The position numbers were made by a program, and so were the translations under genes. A stretch of 7,446 nucleotides of DNA from an uncultured Microbacteriaceae bacterium (GTDB lineage Bacteria; Actinomycetota; Actinomycetes; Actinomycetales; Microbacteriaceae): positions 1-7,446 of the forward strand of contig CAIRWJ010000236.1 in assembly GCA_903882245.1 (NCBI GenBank), in the 5' to 3' direction. The notes below the pieces were generated by a model that searched no databases, had not been told where the DNA came from, and saw only the letters and a list, made by a program, of their open reading frames with translations. The first letter of the stretch is position 1. Each line of letters opens with the position of its first letter. Shown here in pieces: positions 1-6,787 of this stretch.

Positions 1-366
1 CTCATCACCGAATCCTTCGTACTGATCCACCTCACGGGAATGGCGATTCTCGTCGGAGCGTTCATTCTCAATATGCGCGCCAAGTCGAACTTCCCCTTCA
101 CAATCATGGTGTGGGGCGCCTCGATTCAGTTGGTCACCGGCACAATCCTCGTCGGACTCGCGTACGCGGGCAACGACGCACCCGACAACCTCAAGATCAC
201 CGTCAAAGCGCTCCTCGCAGTCGGGGCGCTCGTAGCGGCGATTCTTGGAAGCAGCCGACAGAAGAAGGGCGAAGCCAAGCTTCAACCGTTCTTCCACGCC
301 GCCGGAGGCTTGGCATTCATCAGCCTCATCATCGCCGTTCTCTGGAACGCCGAACTCTACGTCTAG
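1..366 (+). CDS. small integral membrane protein of unknown function (5' end outside window)
   Basis: The frame is open from the first base, so the true start is probably a short distance upstream; the first in-window ATG, at 40, falls inside a hydrophobic segment and is unlikely to be the start. The visible 121 residues form about four hydrophobic helices (roughly window residues 4-24, 34-54, 63-81 and 94-116). They are joined by short polar loops, including a basic one reading SSRQKKGEAK, which by the positive-inside rule should face the cytoplasm. There is no recognisable catalytic or metal-binding motif. It resembles the small four-helix hypothetical membrane proteins common in Actinobacteria, and I cannot assign a function. 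Its TAG stop (364-366) shares three bases with the TAG stop of the convergent tadA, so there is no room for an intergenic terminator. Confidence 0.75.
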   Translation, partial: LITESFVLIHLTGMAILVGAFILNMRAKSNFPFTIMVWGASIQLVTGTILVGLAYAGNDAPDNLKITVKALLAVGALVAAILGSSRQKKGEAKLQPFFHAAGGLAFISLIIAVLWNAELYV

Positions 367-821
367 TCCCGAAGGCGATCGAAGAACTCGGTCAACAGCG
401 CAGAGCACTCGTCGGCACGAACACCGCCAACGACCTCGCCAACTCGGCCCGGAAGTGTTCGAGTTCGCAAAACATCGATAACACTGCCGGCCGCCCCCGC
501 TTTGTCGTCCCACGCGCCGAAGACAACTTTCGAGATGCGGGAATTGAGAATCGCGCCGGCGCACATGACACAGGGTTCGAGTGTGACAACAAGAGTGTGA
601 TCACTCAAGTTCCAGTTTCCCGTTGCCGCTGCCGCATCGCGCAACGCGACGACCTCCGCGTGTGCGGTCGGATCTCCCGTCAATTCACGTTCGTTCCGGC
701 CGCGACCGACAATCGCGCCATCCGGAGCGAGCACGACCGCTCCGACGGGAACGTCATTCGATTCCAGCGCTAATCGCGCGAGTCGGAGTGCCTCGTTCAT
801 CGCGCCGAAAGCCTCAGTCAT
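363..821 (-). CDS. tadA: tRNA-specific adenosine-34 deaminase TadA
   Basis: TadA deaminates A34 to inosine in the anticodon of tRNA-Arg(ACG), allowing one tRNA to read CGU, CGC and CGA. The 152-residue product carries the complete cytidine-deaminase-fold zinc site: H54-A55-E56 (zinc ligand and proton-shuttling Glu) and P83-C84-V85-M86-C87 (the two Cys ligands). NDVPVGAVV near residue 22, the TAHAE stretch, the KAGAAGS segment near residue 107 and the C-terminal [12 protein letters not shown] match E. coli TadA closely, and the length is normal, so this is TadA rather than another deaminase of the family. I chose the ATG at 821 because GGAGGGG lies just upstream at good spacing. An in-frame ATG at 833 would add MEGQ and would place that Shine-Dalgarno inside the gene. 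It is divergent from upp, with only 29 nt between start codons. Confidence 0.95.
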   Translation of the reverse strand: MTEAFGAMNEALRLARLALESNDVPVGAVVLAPDGAIVGRGRNERELTGDPTAHAEVVALRDAAAATGNWNLSDHTLVVTLEPCVMCAGAILNSRISKVVFGAWDDKAGAAGSVIDVLRTRTLPGRVGEVVGGVRADECSALLTEFFDRLRD

Positions 822-824
822 CTG

Positions 825-831
825 CCCCTCC
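825..831 (-). promoter_or_regulatory. Shine-Dalgarno site of tadA
   Basis: On the minus strand GGAGGGG is followed by CAG and then the ATG at 821. This is the only strong anti-16S complementarity in front of any gene in the window, and it decides the tadA start in favour of 821 over 833. It contrasts with the other genes, which lack a convincing site. Confidence 0.75.
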
Positions 832-837
832 ATTCGA

Positions 838-843
838 TAGATT
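838..843 (+). promoter_or_regulatory. candidate -10 element of upp
   Basis: TAGATT fits the actinobacterial TANNNT -10 pattern and ends 7 nt before the ATG of upp, so transcription would begin at or within a base or two of the start codon. No good -35 box is visible at 16-18 nt upstream. The only purine-rich stretch before the start is GAAG, a poor Shine-Dalgarno. This is an inference from motif and spacing only. Confidence 0.35.
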
Positions 844-850
844 GAAGCCT

Positions 851-1486
851 ATGCGAGTCATAGTTGCCGATCACCCCCTCATCACGCACAAGCTCACGAT
901 GCTGCGTGACAAGACCACGCCGTCGTCGACTTTCCGCACGCTCGCCGACGAGCTCATGACGCTTCTCGCGTATGAAGCAACCCGGGACGTTCGCGTGGTC
1001 CCCCACCACATCGAAACGCCCGTCGCGCCGACCGAGGGGGTCATTCTCGCCGAACCACACCCGCTCATTGTGCCGATCCTGCGAGCCGGCCTCGGGATGC
1101 TCGAGGGGTTGCTGCGATTGATGCCGAGCGCGGAAACGGGTTTCCTCGGGATGGTTCGCGACGAGACGACGCTCCAACCGAGTGTTTATGCCGAGCGCCT
1201 TCCCGCGAATCTCACCGGTCGCCAGTGCTACGTGCTCGACCCGATGCTCGCAACCGGGGGATCGCTCATCGCCGCGATTGATTTTATGTTCGAGCGCGGC
1301 GCCACGGACGTCACTGCCGTGTGTCTGCTCGGGTCACCCGAGGGAGTCGCTGCTGTCAAGGACGCTGTTGGCAACCGGGACGTCACTCTCGTCCTCGGTG
1401 CACTCGATGAAAAACTCAACGAACACGGGTACATCGTGCCCGGACTCGGCGATGCGGGCGACCGTCTCTACGGTGTCGCAGGCTAA
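851..1486 (+). CDS. upp: uracil phosphoribosyltransferase
   Basis: Upp makes UMP from uracil and PRPP, the main uracil salvage step, in the cytoplasm. The 211-residue protein has the standard length. It has LRAGLGM at 77-83 and the PRPP-binding loop [12 protein letters not shown] at 128-139. The C-terminal uracil-binding segment [12 protein letters not shown] is at 194-205. These three blocks together distinguish Upp from PyrR and from purine phosphoribosyltransferases. The ATG at 851 gives the usual N-terminus ([15 protein letters not shown]). Upstream in-frame codons overlap tadA and do not resemble the family. It is divergent from tadA and followed after 16 nt by the winged-helix regulator, which appears to have its own promoter. 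In this window it is also the step that would capture the uracil released by PsuG. Confidence 0.97.
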   Translation: MRVIVADHPLITHKLTMLRDKTTPSSTFRTLADELMTLLAYEATRDVRVVPHHIETPVAPTEGVILAEPHPLIVPILRAGLGMLEGLLRLMPSAETGFLGMVRDETTLQPSVYAERLPANLTGRQCYVLDPMLATGGSLIAAIDFMFERGATDVTAVCLLGSPEGVAAVKDAVGNRDVTLVLGALDEKLNEHGYIVPGLGDAGDRLYGVAG

Positions 1487-1490
1487 ACGG

Positions 1491-1496
1491 TAAAAT
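1491..1496 (+). promoter_or_regulatory. candidate -10 element of the winged-helix regulator gene
   Basis: TAAAAT is a near-consensus -10 hexamer located in the 16-nt gap after upp. It ends 6 nt before the ATG at 1503, so the predicted transcription start coincides with the start codon. The intervening ATCGGG is not a usable ribosome binding site. No clear -35 box is seen. It is the best of the candidate promoters by match to consensus. Confidence 0.45.
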
Positions 1497-1502
1497 ATCG
1501 GG

Positions 1503-2114
1503 ATGCCTGACAACGCCCAGAATCCCGCGCAAATACGCGGTTTTGCGGTGTATGTCGGCGTCGATGAAGCTAGCGCCCTCGCGGCCGGCACCACTATCTC
1601 GGAAATGGTTGACGCAGTTCGTAACCTCGTCACGGCGGCGGTTTCTGGCACGGAATCTCACGCCGCGGTCGCCTATGCACCGGAAAGTCAGCGCGGCAAA
1701 AACCTCGACATTGTTCGCTTAGCGCTGCGGGAACCGCGCGCCGTTGCCGAACTGCTTCCGCCGAAACCCGCCTCCACGACGCAGGGCGTGACGATCGACT
1801 TGTCGCGGAAACGCGTGGTCATCAACGGTGACGTCGCGCCACTCACGTATAAAGAGTTCGAACTTCTGCAGTACCTCGTCCTGCGTGAAGCGGTCACCGT
1901 TGATCGCTCGGGCATGATTGACACCCTGTGGGCTGCGAGCGACGTCGACCGCCCCAACAGCCGAACGATCGACGTTCACGTCCGTCGTCTCCGTTCCAAA
2001 CTTGAGCCGTTCGAGGACATCGTGCGCACCGTCCGCGGAGTCGGCTATCGATTCGACCGTCACGCAGACGTCACCATCAACTTCGGCACGGGCCGCTCGC
2101 CCGACATTTACTAG
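1503..2114 (+). CDS. orphan OmpR/PhoB-type winged-helix transcriptional regulator without receiver domain
   Basis: The C-terminal half of this 203-residue protein (about 95-186) is a clear Trans_reg_C winged-helix domain. It has LTYKEFELLQYLV (114-126), the recognition-helix region SRTIDVHVRRLRSKL (153-167) and the wing segment VRTVRGVGYRF (174-184). The N-terminal 90 residues are not a response-regulator receiver: there is no acidic pair, no phospho-acceptor Asp in a strand-loop context and no conserved Lys. They contain an alternating strand/helix-like stretch (GFAVYVGVDEAS, then TISEMVDAVRNLV) of a type I do not recognise, ending in a Pro-rich linker (LLPPKPA, 84-90). A short polar tail follows the domain. 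It probably binds DNA as a dimer on direct repeats, as the PhoB family does, but without phosphorelay control. It lies 16 nt after upp and 7 nt before phr. Regulation of phr or upp, or autoregulation, are all possible; the target cannot be read from sequence. Confidence 0.85.
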   Translation: MPDNAQNPAQIRGFAVYVGVDEASALAAGTTISEMVDAVRNLVTAAVSGTESHAAVAYAPESQRGKNLDIVRLALREPRAVAELLPPKPASTTQGVTIDLSRKRVVINGDVAPLTYKEFELLQYLVLREAVTVDRSGMIDTLWAASDVDRPNSRTIDVHVRRLRSKLEPFEDIVRTVRGVGYRFDRHADVTINFGTGRSPDIY

Positions 2115-2121
2115 GCGACTG

Positions 2122-3468
2122 ATGAACACCTCACTGGTCTGGCTGCGCGACGACTTACGTCTGGCCGACAACCCCGCCCTCAACGCCGCGCTGCGCGCAG
2201 GCGAGCGGACCTCCGTACTCTATGTGCTCGACGATGACTCACCCGAGGTTCGCCCGATCGGAGCTGCGTCGCGCTGGTGGCTCCACCATTCACTTCGCCA
2301 ATTGCAGAAGGAAATCGCGGCGCTGGGCGGGTCCCTTATTCTTCGGCGGGGTGCCGCCCGAGACGTCCTTCCTGCCGTCGTAGCCGAAATCGGGGCAACC
2401 AGTGTTCACTGGAACCGCCGGTACGGATTGGCCCGTGTGATTGACACCGAACTCAAGGTTTTGCTTCCGGAAGCACACAGTTATACCGGCTCGTTGTTGC
2501 ACGACCCGTGGTCGGTCACGACCGGTGCCGGAACGCCGTTCAAGGTGTTCACGCCGTTCTGGAAGTCGATCCTGGCGGGACCGGAACCGCGACAACCGGT
2601 GACCGCGCCAACGTCGATTGCGGGCGTGGAGGCCGCATCCGACCTACTTGACTCATGGAATCTGGTTCCTGATCGACCGTGGGCGAACGATTTCCCCAAT
2701 CAGTGGACACCGGGTGAAACGGGTGCGCGGGAGCGCCTCGAACGATTCCTCTCCAATGGACTGGGGCTTTATCACCGCCGCGACGAGCCAGGCATCGAAT
2801 CGACCAGTGGGCTGAGCCCGCACTTGCGCTTCGGGGAGATTAGCCCCTACCAGGTCTGGCACGCAGTCGAATCCGTTGTTACCCCCGAAACCCGAGCGAA
2901 CGCGAGTCGATTCCTTAGTGAAGTCGGGTGGCGCGAGTTTTCATATCACCAGCTCTTTCACAACACCGACCTGCACCGTCGAAACCTTCGCGCTGAATTT
3001 GACGAATTCCCGTGGGAGGAACCGAATCCGGCACACCTCTCGGCGTGGAAGAAGGGAAAGACCGGTGTGGAGCTCGTCGACGCGGGGATGCGTGAACTGT
3101 GGAAAATCGGAACAATGCACAATCGTGTTCGAATGGTCGCGGCAAGTTTCCTCATCAAGAACCTTGGAATCGATTGGCGAATCGGCGAGGCGTGGTTCTG
3201 GAACACCCTGGTCGACGCTGACGAGGCGAGCAACCCAGCATCATGGCAGTGGGTCGCGGGAAGCGGTTATGACGCAGCCCCATACTTTCGCGTATTCAAT
3301 CCCGAACTGCAGGCCGCAAAGTTCGATCCGGATAGCGTCTATCGCGCGCGCTGGATTGAGGAATACAACACTCCTCTGTACCCCGAGCCAATCGTGAGCC
3401 TGTCCGACACCCGAGCCCGCGCGTTGGCCGATTACGCGACTATGCGGGGCGAGCGCCCACAGCAGTAA
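2122..3468 (+). CDS. phr: class I deoxyribodipyrimidine photolyase (CPD photolyase)
   Basis: This flavoprotein uses blue/near-UV light to split cyclobutane pyrimidine dimers. The 448 residues have the usual layout: an N-terminal Rossmann-like antenna domain (about 3-130, starting SLVWLRDDLRLADNPAL) and a helical FAD domain (about 200-440). Alignment by eye with E. coli PhrB shows conserved active-site E267 and W270 (E. coli E274, W277), M338 (M345), N371 next to flavin N5 (N378), and W377 (W384). It also keeps all three electron-transfer tryptophans W298, W352 and W375 (W306, W359, W382). Asn rather than Asp or Cys at the N378 position, plus the Met, argue for a repair enzyme rather than a cryptochrome. 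The antenna cofactor cannot be decided. The ATG at 2122 has only a weak AGG before it and follows the regulator stop by 7 nt, suggesting coupled translation. The 3' end overlaps convergent psuK by 29 nt. Confidence 0.95.
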   Translation: MNTSLVWLRDDLRLADNPALNAALRAGERTSVLYVLDDDSPEVRPIGAASRWWLHHSLRQLQKEIAALGGSLILRRGAARDVLPAVVAEIGATSVHWNRRYGLARVIDTELKVLLPEAHSYTGSLLHDPWSVTTGAGTPFKVFTPFWKSILAGPEPRQPVTAPTSIAGVEAASDLLDSWNLVPDRPWANDFPNQWTPGETGARERLERFLSNGLGLYHRRDEPGIESTSGLSPHLRFGEISPYQVWHAVESVVTPETRANASRFLSEVGWREFSYHQLFHNTDLHRRNLRAEFDEFPWEEPNPAHLSAWKKGKTGVELVDAGMRELWKIGTMHNRVRMVAASFLIKNLGIDWRIGEAWFWNTLVDADEASNPASWQWVAGSGYDAAPYFRVFNPELQAAKFDPDSVYRARWIEEYNTPLYPEPIVSLSDTRARALADYATMRGERPQQ

Positions 3469-4327
3469 CCGCCTCGGCGGCGACAATCACGGCCGCACGT
3501 GCCGCTTCCACCGGGGTCAGACCTTGTGCCAGTCCCGCCAACAATCCGGCGTTAAATGAATCCCCCGCGCCGGTTGGGTCGGCGACGTCCACGGGTTCGA
3601 CTGGAATGTGAGCGAGCGCCTCAGCGCGTTGCCCAACAATCACGCCGTCGCGACCACACGTCGTGACGACGAGCGGGAAGAGCTCGGTCAATTTGATGGT
3701 TGCCGCTTCGACGTCGTCGAGCCCCGACAGAACGCGGGCCTCGTCCTCGTTAGGTCGCAGGATGTGTGCGCCAGCACACAGTCGGAGGAATTCGTCCACC
3801 CCGAAATCGGTGATGAAGCCGGCCGAGGCGGGATCGATACTGACGGTCACGTCGTGTGCAGATGCTCGCTCGATGAGTCGCACGACGGACTCGCGCTTCG
3901 GTTCATCGATGATTGTATGGCCCGTGAAGTGCAGATATTCGGCAATGGCGATGAGGTCCTGCGGAACCGAGTCGAGGTCAAAGATGACGTTTGCGCCTCG
4001 GTCCGTCAACATAGTTCGCTTCTCGCCCTCGACGATGATGACTATCGTCCCCGTCGAACGTTCTGTGTCGCTCTGCAGGTGAGCCTTTACGCCGAAACGC
4101 TCGAGTTCCCGCGTGTGCCGCGCGTTGTCGGCCTCACCGACCTGCCCAAAGAAGTGGACGTTCGCGCCGATGTGCCCGAGCCACGCCGCGGTGTTGGCCG
4201 ATGAACCGCCCGGGTGCCGTTCGATAAAGGCGGGGGTGTCGGTGTCGGTGCGAATCGCACCTTGCGGACGAACGATGATGTCGTCGATGACGTCACCGAC
4301 AACAACAATCGTTCCCTTTGTCGTCAT
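3440..4327 (-). CDS. psuK: PfkB-family carbohydrate kinase, probable pseudouridine kinase
   Basis: PsuK phosphorylates pseudouridine at the 5' position with ATP, producing the substrate of PsuG. The 295-residue protein shows the PfkB/ribokinase fold signatures: GDVIDDIIV at 11-19, the substrate-side block HPGGSSANTAAWLG at 38-51, RPNEDEA at 191-197, and DPTGAGDSFNAG at 250-261 with the catalytic base D256. PfkB kinases differ widely in substrate, so the specific call rests on its operon with psuG. It lacks the N-terminal helix-turn-helix extension seen on E. coli PsuK. I chose the ATG at 4327 because it overlaps the psuG TGA as ATGA (4324-4327), a classic coupling arrangement. An in-frame ATG at 4345 would add MVSTQS without a better ribosome site. 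Ribokinase or another nucleoside kinase remains possible. Confidence 0.85.
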   Translation of the reverse strand: MTTKGTIVVVGDVIDDIIVRPQGAIRTDTDTPAFIERHPGGSSANTAAWLGHIGANVHFFGQVGEADNARHTRELERFGVKAHLQSDTERSTGTIVIIVEGEKRTMLTDRGANVIFDLDSVPQDLIAIAEYLHFTGHTIIDEPKRESVVRLIERASAHDVTVSIDPASAGFITDFGVDEFLRLCAGAHILRPNEDEARVLSGLDDVEAATIKLTELFPLVVTTCGRDGVIVGQRAEALAHIPVEPVDVADPTGAGDSFNAGLLAGLAQGLTPVEAARAAVIVAAEAVTAVGARPA

Positions 4328-5235
4328 GCTCTGAGTCGACACCATGCGGTCGCGATGTCGCCCGCGACTCGAATGTTATTGCGCGCCAAATCGAGGTTGA
4401 CCTCGAGGCTCCGTCCACCCGACGCCTCGACGATGTACCCGAGAAGGAACGGGGTGACGGCTTTACCCCGAACTCCAGCCTGTTCTGCGGCGAGGAACGC
4501 TTCAGAGAGAACGCGGTCGTGTTCGGCCGGATCCCACTGTTGTTCAAGAGGAATCGGGTTCGCGACGACGATTCCCTGACCGTGTCCCGTTGCATCGTGT
4601 GCCTTCATGATGGCAGCGACCTCGGTTGCATCCGCCGCCGACCAATCAAGGGTAAACCCGCTGTCTCTCAACCAAAAAGCGGGGAACGCCGTCGTCCCGT
4701 ACCCGACGACCGGAACCGAAAGAGTTTCGAGTCGCTCGAGCGTCGCGGCGATGTCAAGAACCGACTTTACGCCCGCCGAAACGACCGAGATGTTGGTCAC
4801 GGCAAGGGTCGAGAGGTCAGCAGATTCATCAAACGTTTCGTTAGCACCGCGGTGAACGCCGCCGAGTCCGCCGGTCGCAAACACGCGAATTCCAGCTTGC
4901 GCGGCGATGTGAGCGGTCGCGGCCACGGTCGTCGCGCCACTTTCCCGCTTGGCGAGCAAGATTGGCAGGTCGCGCACGCTGGCCTTGGCGATGTCCTTTT
5001 CCGCAATCGTGGCGAGGCCCTCTGGATCGAGGCCGACCGTCGGAATTCCATCGATGATCGCGATCGTCGCAGGAACGACACCCTTGTCGCGCAGAATCTG
5101 CTCAAACTCTAGGGCTGCCTCGCGGTTGCGCGGACGGGGAAGACCGTGGGAAATAATCGTCGACTCCAGGGCGACAACAGGCTTGTTCTCTGCAAGCGCG
5201 AGCGCGACTTCGGGGGCAATGTTCAACGTAGGCAC
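4324..5235 (-). CDS. psuG: pseudouridine-5'-phosphate glycosidase
   Basis: PsuG breaks the C-glycosidic bond of pseudouridine 5'-phosphate to give uracil and ribose 5-phosphate. Family blocks are clear: PVVALESTIISHGLPRPRN, VPATIAIIDG, GATTVAATAHIAA, FATGGLGGVHRGANETFD, VVANPIP and VTPFLL. Counted from the upstream GTG at 5253, the residues equivalent to E. coli catalytic E31, K93 and K166 are E30, K90 and K163, and a conserved NN pair is at 292-293. Length is typical (303 or 309 aa). There are two candidate GTG starts, at 5235 and 5253; a TAG two codons before 5253 excludes anything longer. I prefer 5235 because a TATCGT -10-like box ends 6 nt before it, as for other genes here, but 5253 cannot be excluded. 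It leads the psuG-psuK operon and is divergent from the SDR gene. Confidence 0.95.
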   Translation of the reverse strand: MPTLNIAPEVALALAENKPVVALESTIISHGLPRPRNREAALEFEQILRDKGVVPATIAIIDGIPTVGLDPEGLATIAEKDIAKASVRDLPILLAKRESGATTVAATAHIAAQAGIRVFATGGLGGVHRGANETFDESADLSTLAVTNISVVSAGVKSVLDIAATLERLETLSVPVVGYGTTAFPAFWLRDSGFTLDWSAADATEVAAIMKAHDATGHGQGIVVANPIPLEQQWDPAEHDRVLSEAFLAAEQAGVRGKAVTPFLLGYIVEASGGRSLEVNLDLARNNIRVAGDIATAWCRLRA

Positions 5236-5241
5236 CTTGTG

Positions 5242-5247
5242 ACGATA
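5242..5247 (-). promoter_or_regulatory. candidate -10 element of psuG-psuK
   Basis: On the minus strand TATCGT (4 of 6 consensus positions, with the key T, A and final T) is followed by CACAAG and then GTG at 5235. That places the likely transcription start on the start codon. No convincing -35 is visible. If psuG actually starts at 5253 this motif would be inside the gene and the call is wrong; GATAGT at 5259-5264 is then the alternative. Confidence 0.3.
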
Positions 5248-5257
5248 CCGCACGCTC

Positions 5258-5263
5258 TACTAT
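5258..5263 (+). promoter_or_regulatory. candidate -10 element of the SDR-DUF2867 / EamA unit
   Basis: TACTAT matches TANNNT and ends 6 nt before the GTG at 5270, and no Shine-Dalgarno precedes that start. A loose -35-like TTGTGA lies at 5237-5242 with a short 15-nt spacer, inside the first codons of the oppositely oriented psuG. The two divergent promoters would therefore share the same few dozen base pairs. Confidence 0.4.
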
Positions 5264-5269
5264 CGAATT

Positions 5270-6787
5270 GTGCCTAGTGAGATCACTTCAGACCTTCCCC
5301 TTCGACGGGGTGAGAACGGGTTGCCCGCGCTATGTCTCGTCACAGGGGCGACGGGTTACATCGGTGGCCGTCTTGTTCGCGAGTTGCTTGCTCACGGCTA
5401 TCGTGTTCGAGTCATGGCGCGCCACGCCGAGCGTCTTCGCTTTCACCCGTGGATCGACAAGGTCGAGGTCGTCGACGGAGACGCCACAAACCGAGCCGAC
5501 CTGACACGCGCGGTCGCAGGGGTCGACGTCGCGTATTACCTGCTGCACGCACTGATGTCGCCGCAGAACTTCGAGGAGGAAGAACGTCTCGTCGCAACGC
5601 TGTTTGGCGAAGAATGTCTCCACGCGGGAGTCTCGCGAATCGTGTATCTCGGAGGAATGGCCGACGCCGATTCCACGCTGTCTCCCCATCTGCAATCGCG
5701 AGCCGACACCGGCGACATCCTGCAGAGCAGCGGTGTCCCCACCATCGAATTGCGGGCGGGAGTCGTCATTGGTTCGGGTTCTGCGTCGTTCGAGATGTTG
5801 CGCTATTTGACCGAGCGGTTACCCATCATGACGGTCCCCAAATGGGTGAATTCGCGCATCCAGCCGATCGCGGTTCGGGATGTGCTTCGATACCTGGTCG
5901 GCGCCGCGGCTCTTCCCACATCGATAACGGGTGACTACGACATTGGTGGTCCCGATGTGTTCACTTACCGAGAGATGATGGCGCATTACGCAGCGGCAGC
6001 CGGCCTCCGGCCGCGAATCATCATTCCCGTGCCCGTTTTGACGCCGAGGCTGTCGAGCGGTTGGGTCGGGCTGGTAACCCCCGTGCCGTATACGCTCGCC
6101 CGCAGACTCGTCGCAAGCTTGAAGAACGAAGTCGTGGCCCGAAATGACGACATTCGTCGCTTGATTCCCGACCCACCAGCTGGACTCACCACTTTCGACC
6201 GAGCTGTTGCTCTGGCGTTGTCGAAGATCAAGGACGCACACGTCGACACCCGTTGGTCGGATGCGTCCCTCCCCGGTGCGCCCTCGGAACCCCTGCCGAC
6301 CGACCCCAAATGGGCCGGTGGCACCCTGTATCAAGACTTTCGTATTGCGCACAGCACCGACTCGGTTGACGAGGTGTGGAAGCGCGTAGAGTCCATTGGC
6401 GGAGACAACGGTTATTCCACGGCCAGTTGGGCCTGGGAAGCCCGCGGACTGCTGGATCGCCTTGTCGGCGGACCCGGTCTTCGTCGGGGCCGTCGCGACC
6501 CGAATCACCTGGTCGAGGGCGAAGCGCTCGATTTCTGGCGGGTCGAATCTCTGCGCCCGCCCAACGTCTTGCGCCTCCGCGCCGAAATGCGCAATCCAGG
6601 GTTGGCCTGGCTGGAATTCACGGTCGAGGCCGAAGGCACCGGGGCGAAAGTTACACAACGCGCCTTTTTCGCACCGCGCGGGCTTGCCGGGCACGTGTAT
6701 TGGTGGCTCGTCTGGCCGATGCACGGGTTGGTGTTCCCCTCGATGGTGAATTCCGTGGCACGCGGACGAAATAACAAACGCTCGTGA
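5270..6787 (+). CDS. YbjT-like atypical SDR NAD(P)-binding protein with C-terminal DUF2867 domain
   Basis: The 505-residue protein has two parts. Residues 20-320 form an NmrA-like/atypical short-chain dehydrogenase Rossmann domain, with the nucleotide-binding TGATGYIGG at 25-33, a second-strand basic motif MARHAERL (49-56) and VDVAYYLLHAL (85-95). It lacks the YxxxK catalytic pair of classical SDRs. Residues about 350-500 match the DUF2867 region. Segments such as IELRAGVVIGSGSASFEM (159-176) and the tail YWWLVWPMHGLVF (477-489) follow E. coli YbjT closely along its whole length, so this is a full-length orthologue-type protein, not a chance fusion. The hydrophobic C-terminus may associate with the membrane. 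The reaction is unknown; a quinone or NAD(P)H-linked role is often proposed for this group. The start is GTG at 5270 with no Shine-Dalgarno. Its stop overlaps the EamA gene as GTGA. Confidence 0.88.
   Translation: MPSEITSDLPLRRGENGLPALCLVTGATGYIGGRLVRELLAHGYRVRVMARHAERLRFHPWIDKVEVVDGDATNRADLTRAVAGVDVAYYLLHALMSPQNFEEEERLVATLFGEECLHAGVSRIVYLGGMADADSTLSPHLQSRADTGDILQSSGVPTIELRAGVVIGSGSASFEMLRYLTERLPIMTVPKWVNSRIQPIAVRDVLRYLVGAAALPTSITGDYDIGGPDVFTYREMMAHYAAAAGLRPRIIIPVPVLTPRLSSGWVGLVTPVPYTLARRLVASLKNEVVARNDDIRRLIPDPPAGLTTFDRAVALALSKIKDAHVDTRWSDASLPGAPSEPLPTDPKWAGGTLYQDFRIAHSTDSVDEVWKRVESIGGDNGYSTASWAWEARGLLDRLVGGPGLRRGRRDPNHLVEGEALDFWRVESLRPPNVLRLRAEMRNPGLAWLEFTVEAEGTGAKVTQRAFFAPRGLAGHVYWWLVWPMHGLVFPSMVNSVARGRNNKRS

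Noticed and set aside
111..773. 220-codon plus-strand open frame across the membrane protein gene and tadA
   Set aside because: Composition is Arg-rich shadow sequence; tadA on the opposite strand has intact catalytic motifs.
2618..3397. Additional plus-strand open frames inside the photolyase gene
   Set aside because: They are out-of-frame readings of a gene whose conserved FAD and tryptophan residues are intact throughout.
3447..3480. Possible transcription terminator at the phr/psuK convergence (GGGC-GAGC-GCCC and CCGC-CTCG-GCGG)
   Set aside because: Stems are only 4-5 bp, loops are tight and no U tract follows on either strand; such short repeats are frequent in GC-rich DNA.
4318..5112. 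264-codon plus-strand open frame opposite psuG
   Set aside because: Translation is Arg-rich and low in structure, while the opposite strand encodes a full PsuG with catalytic residues.
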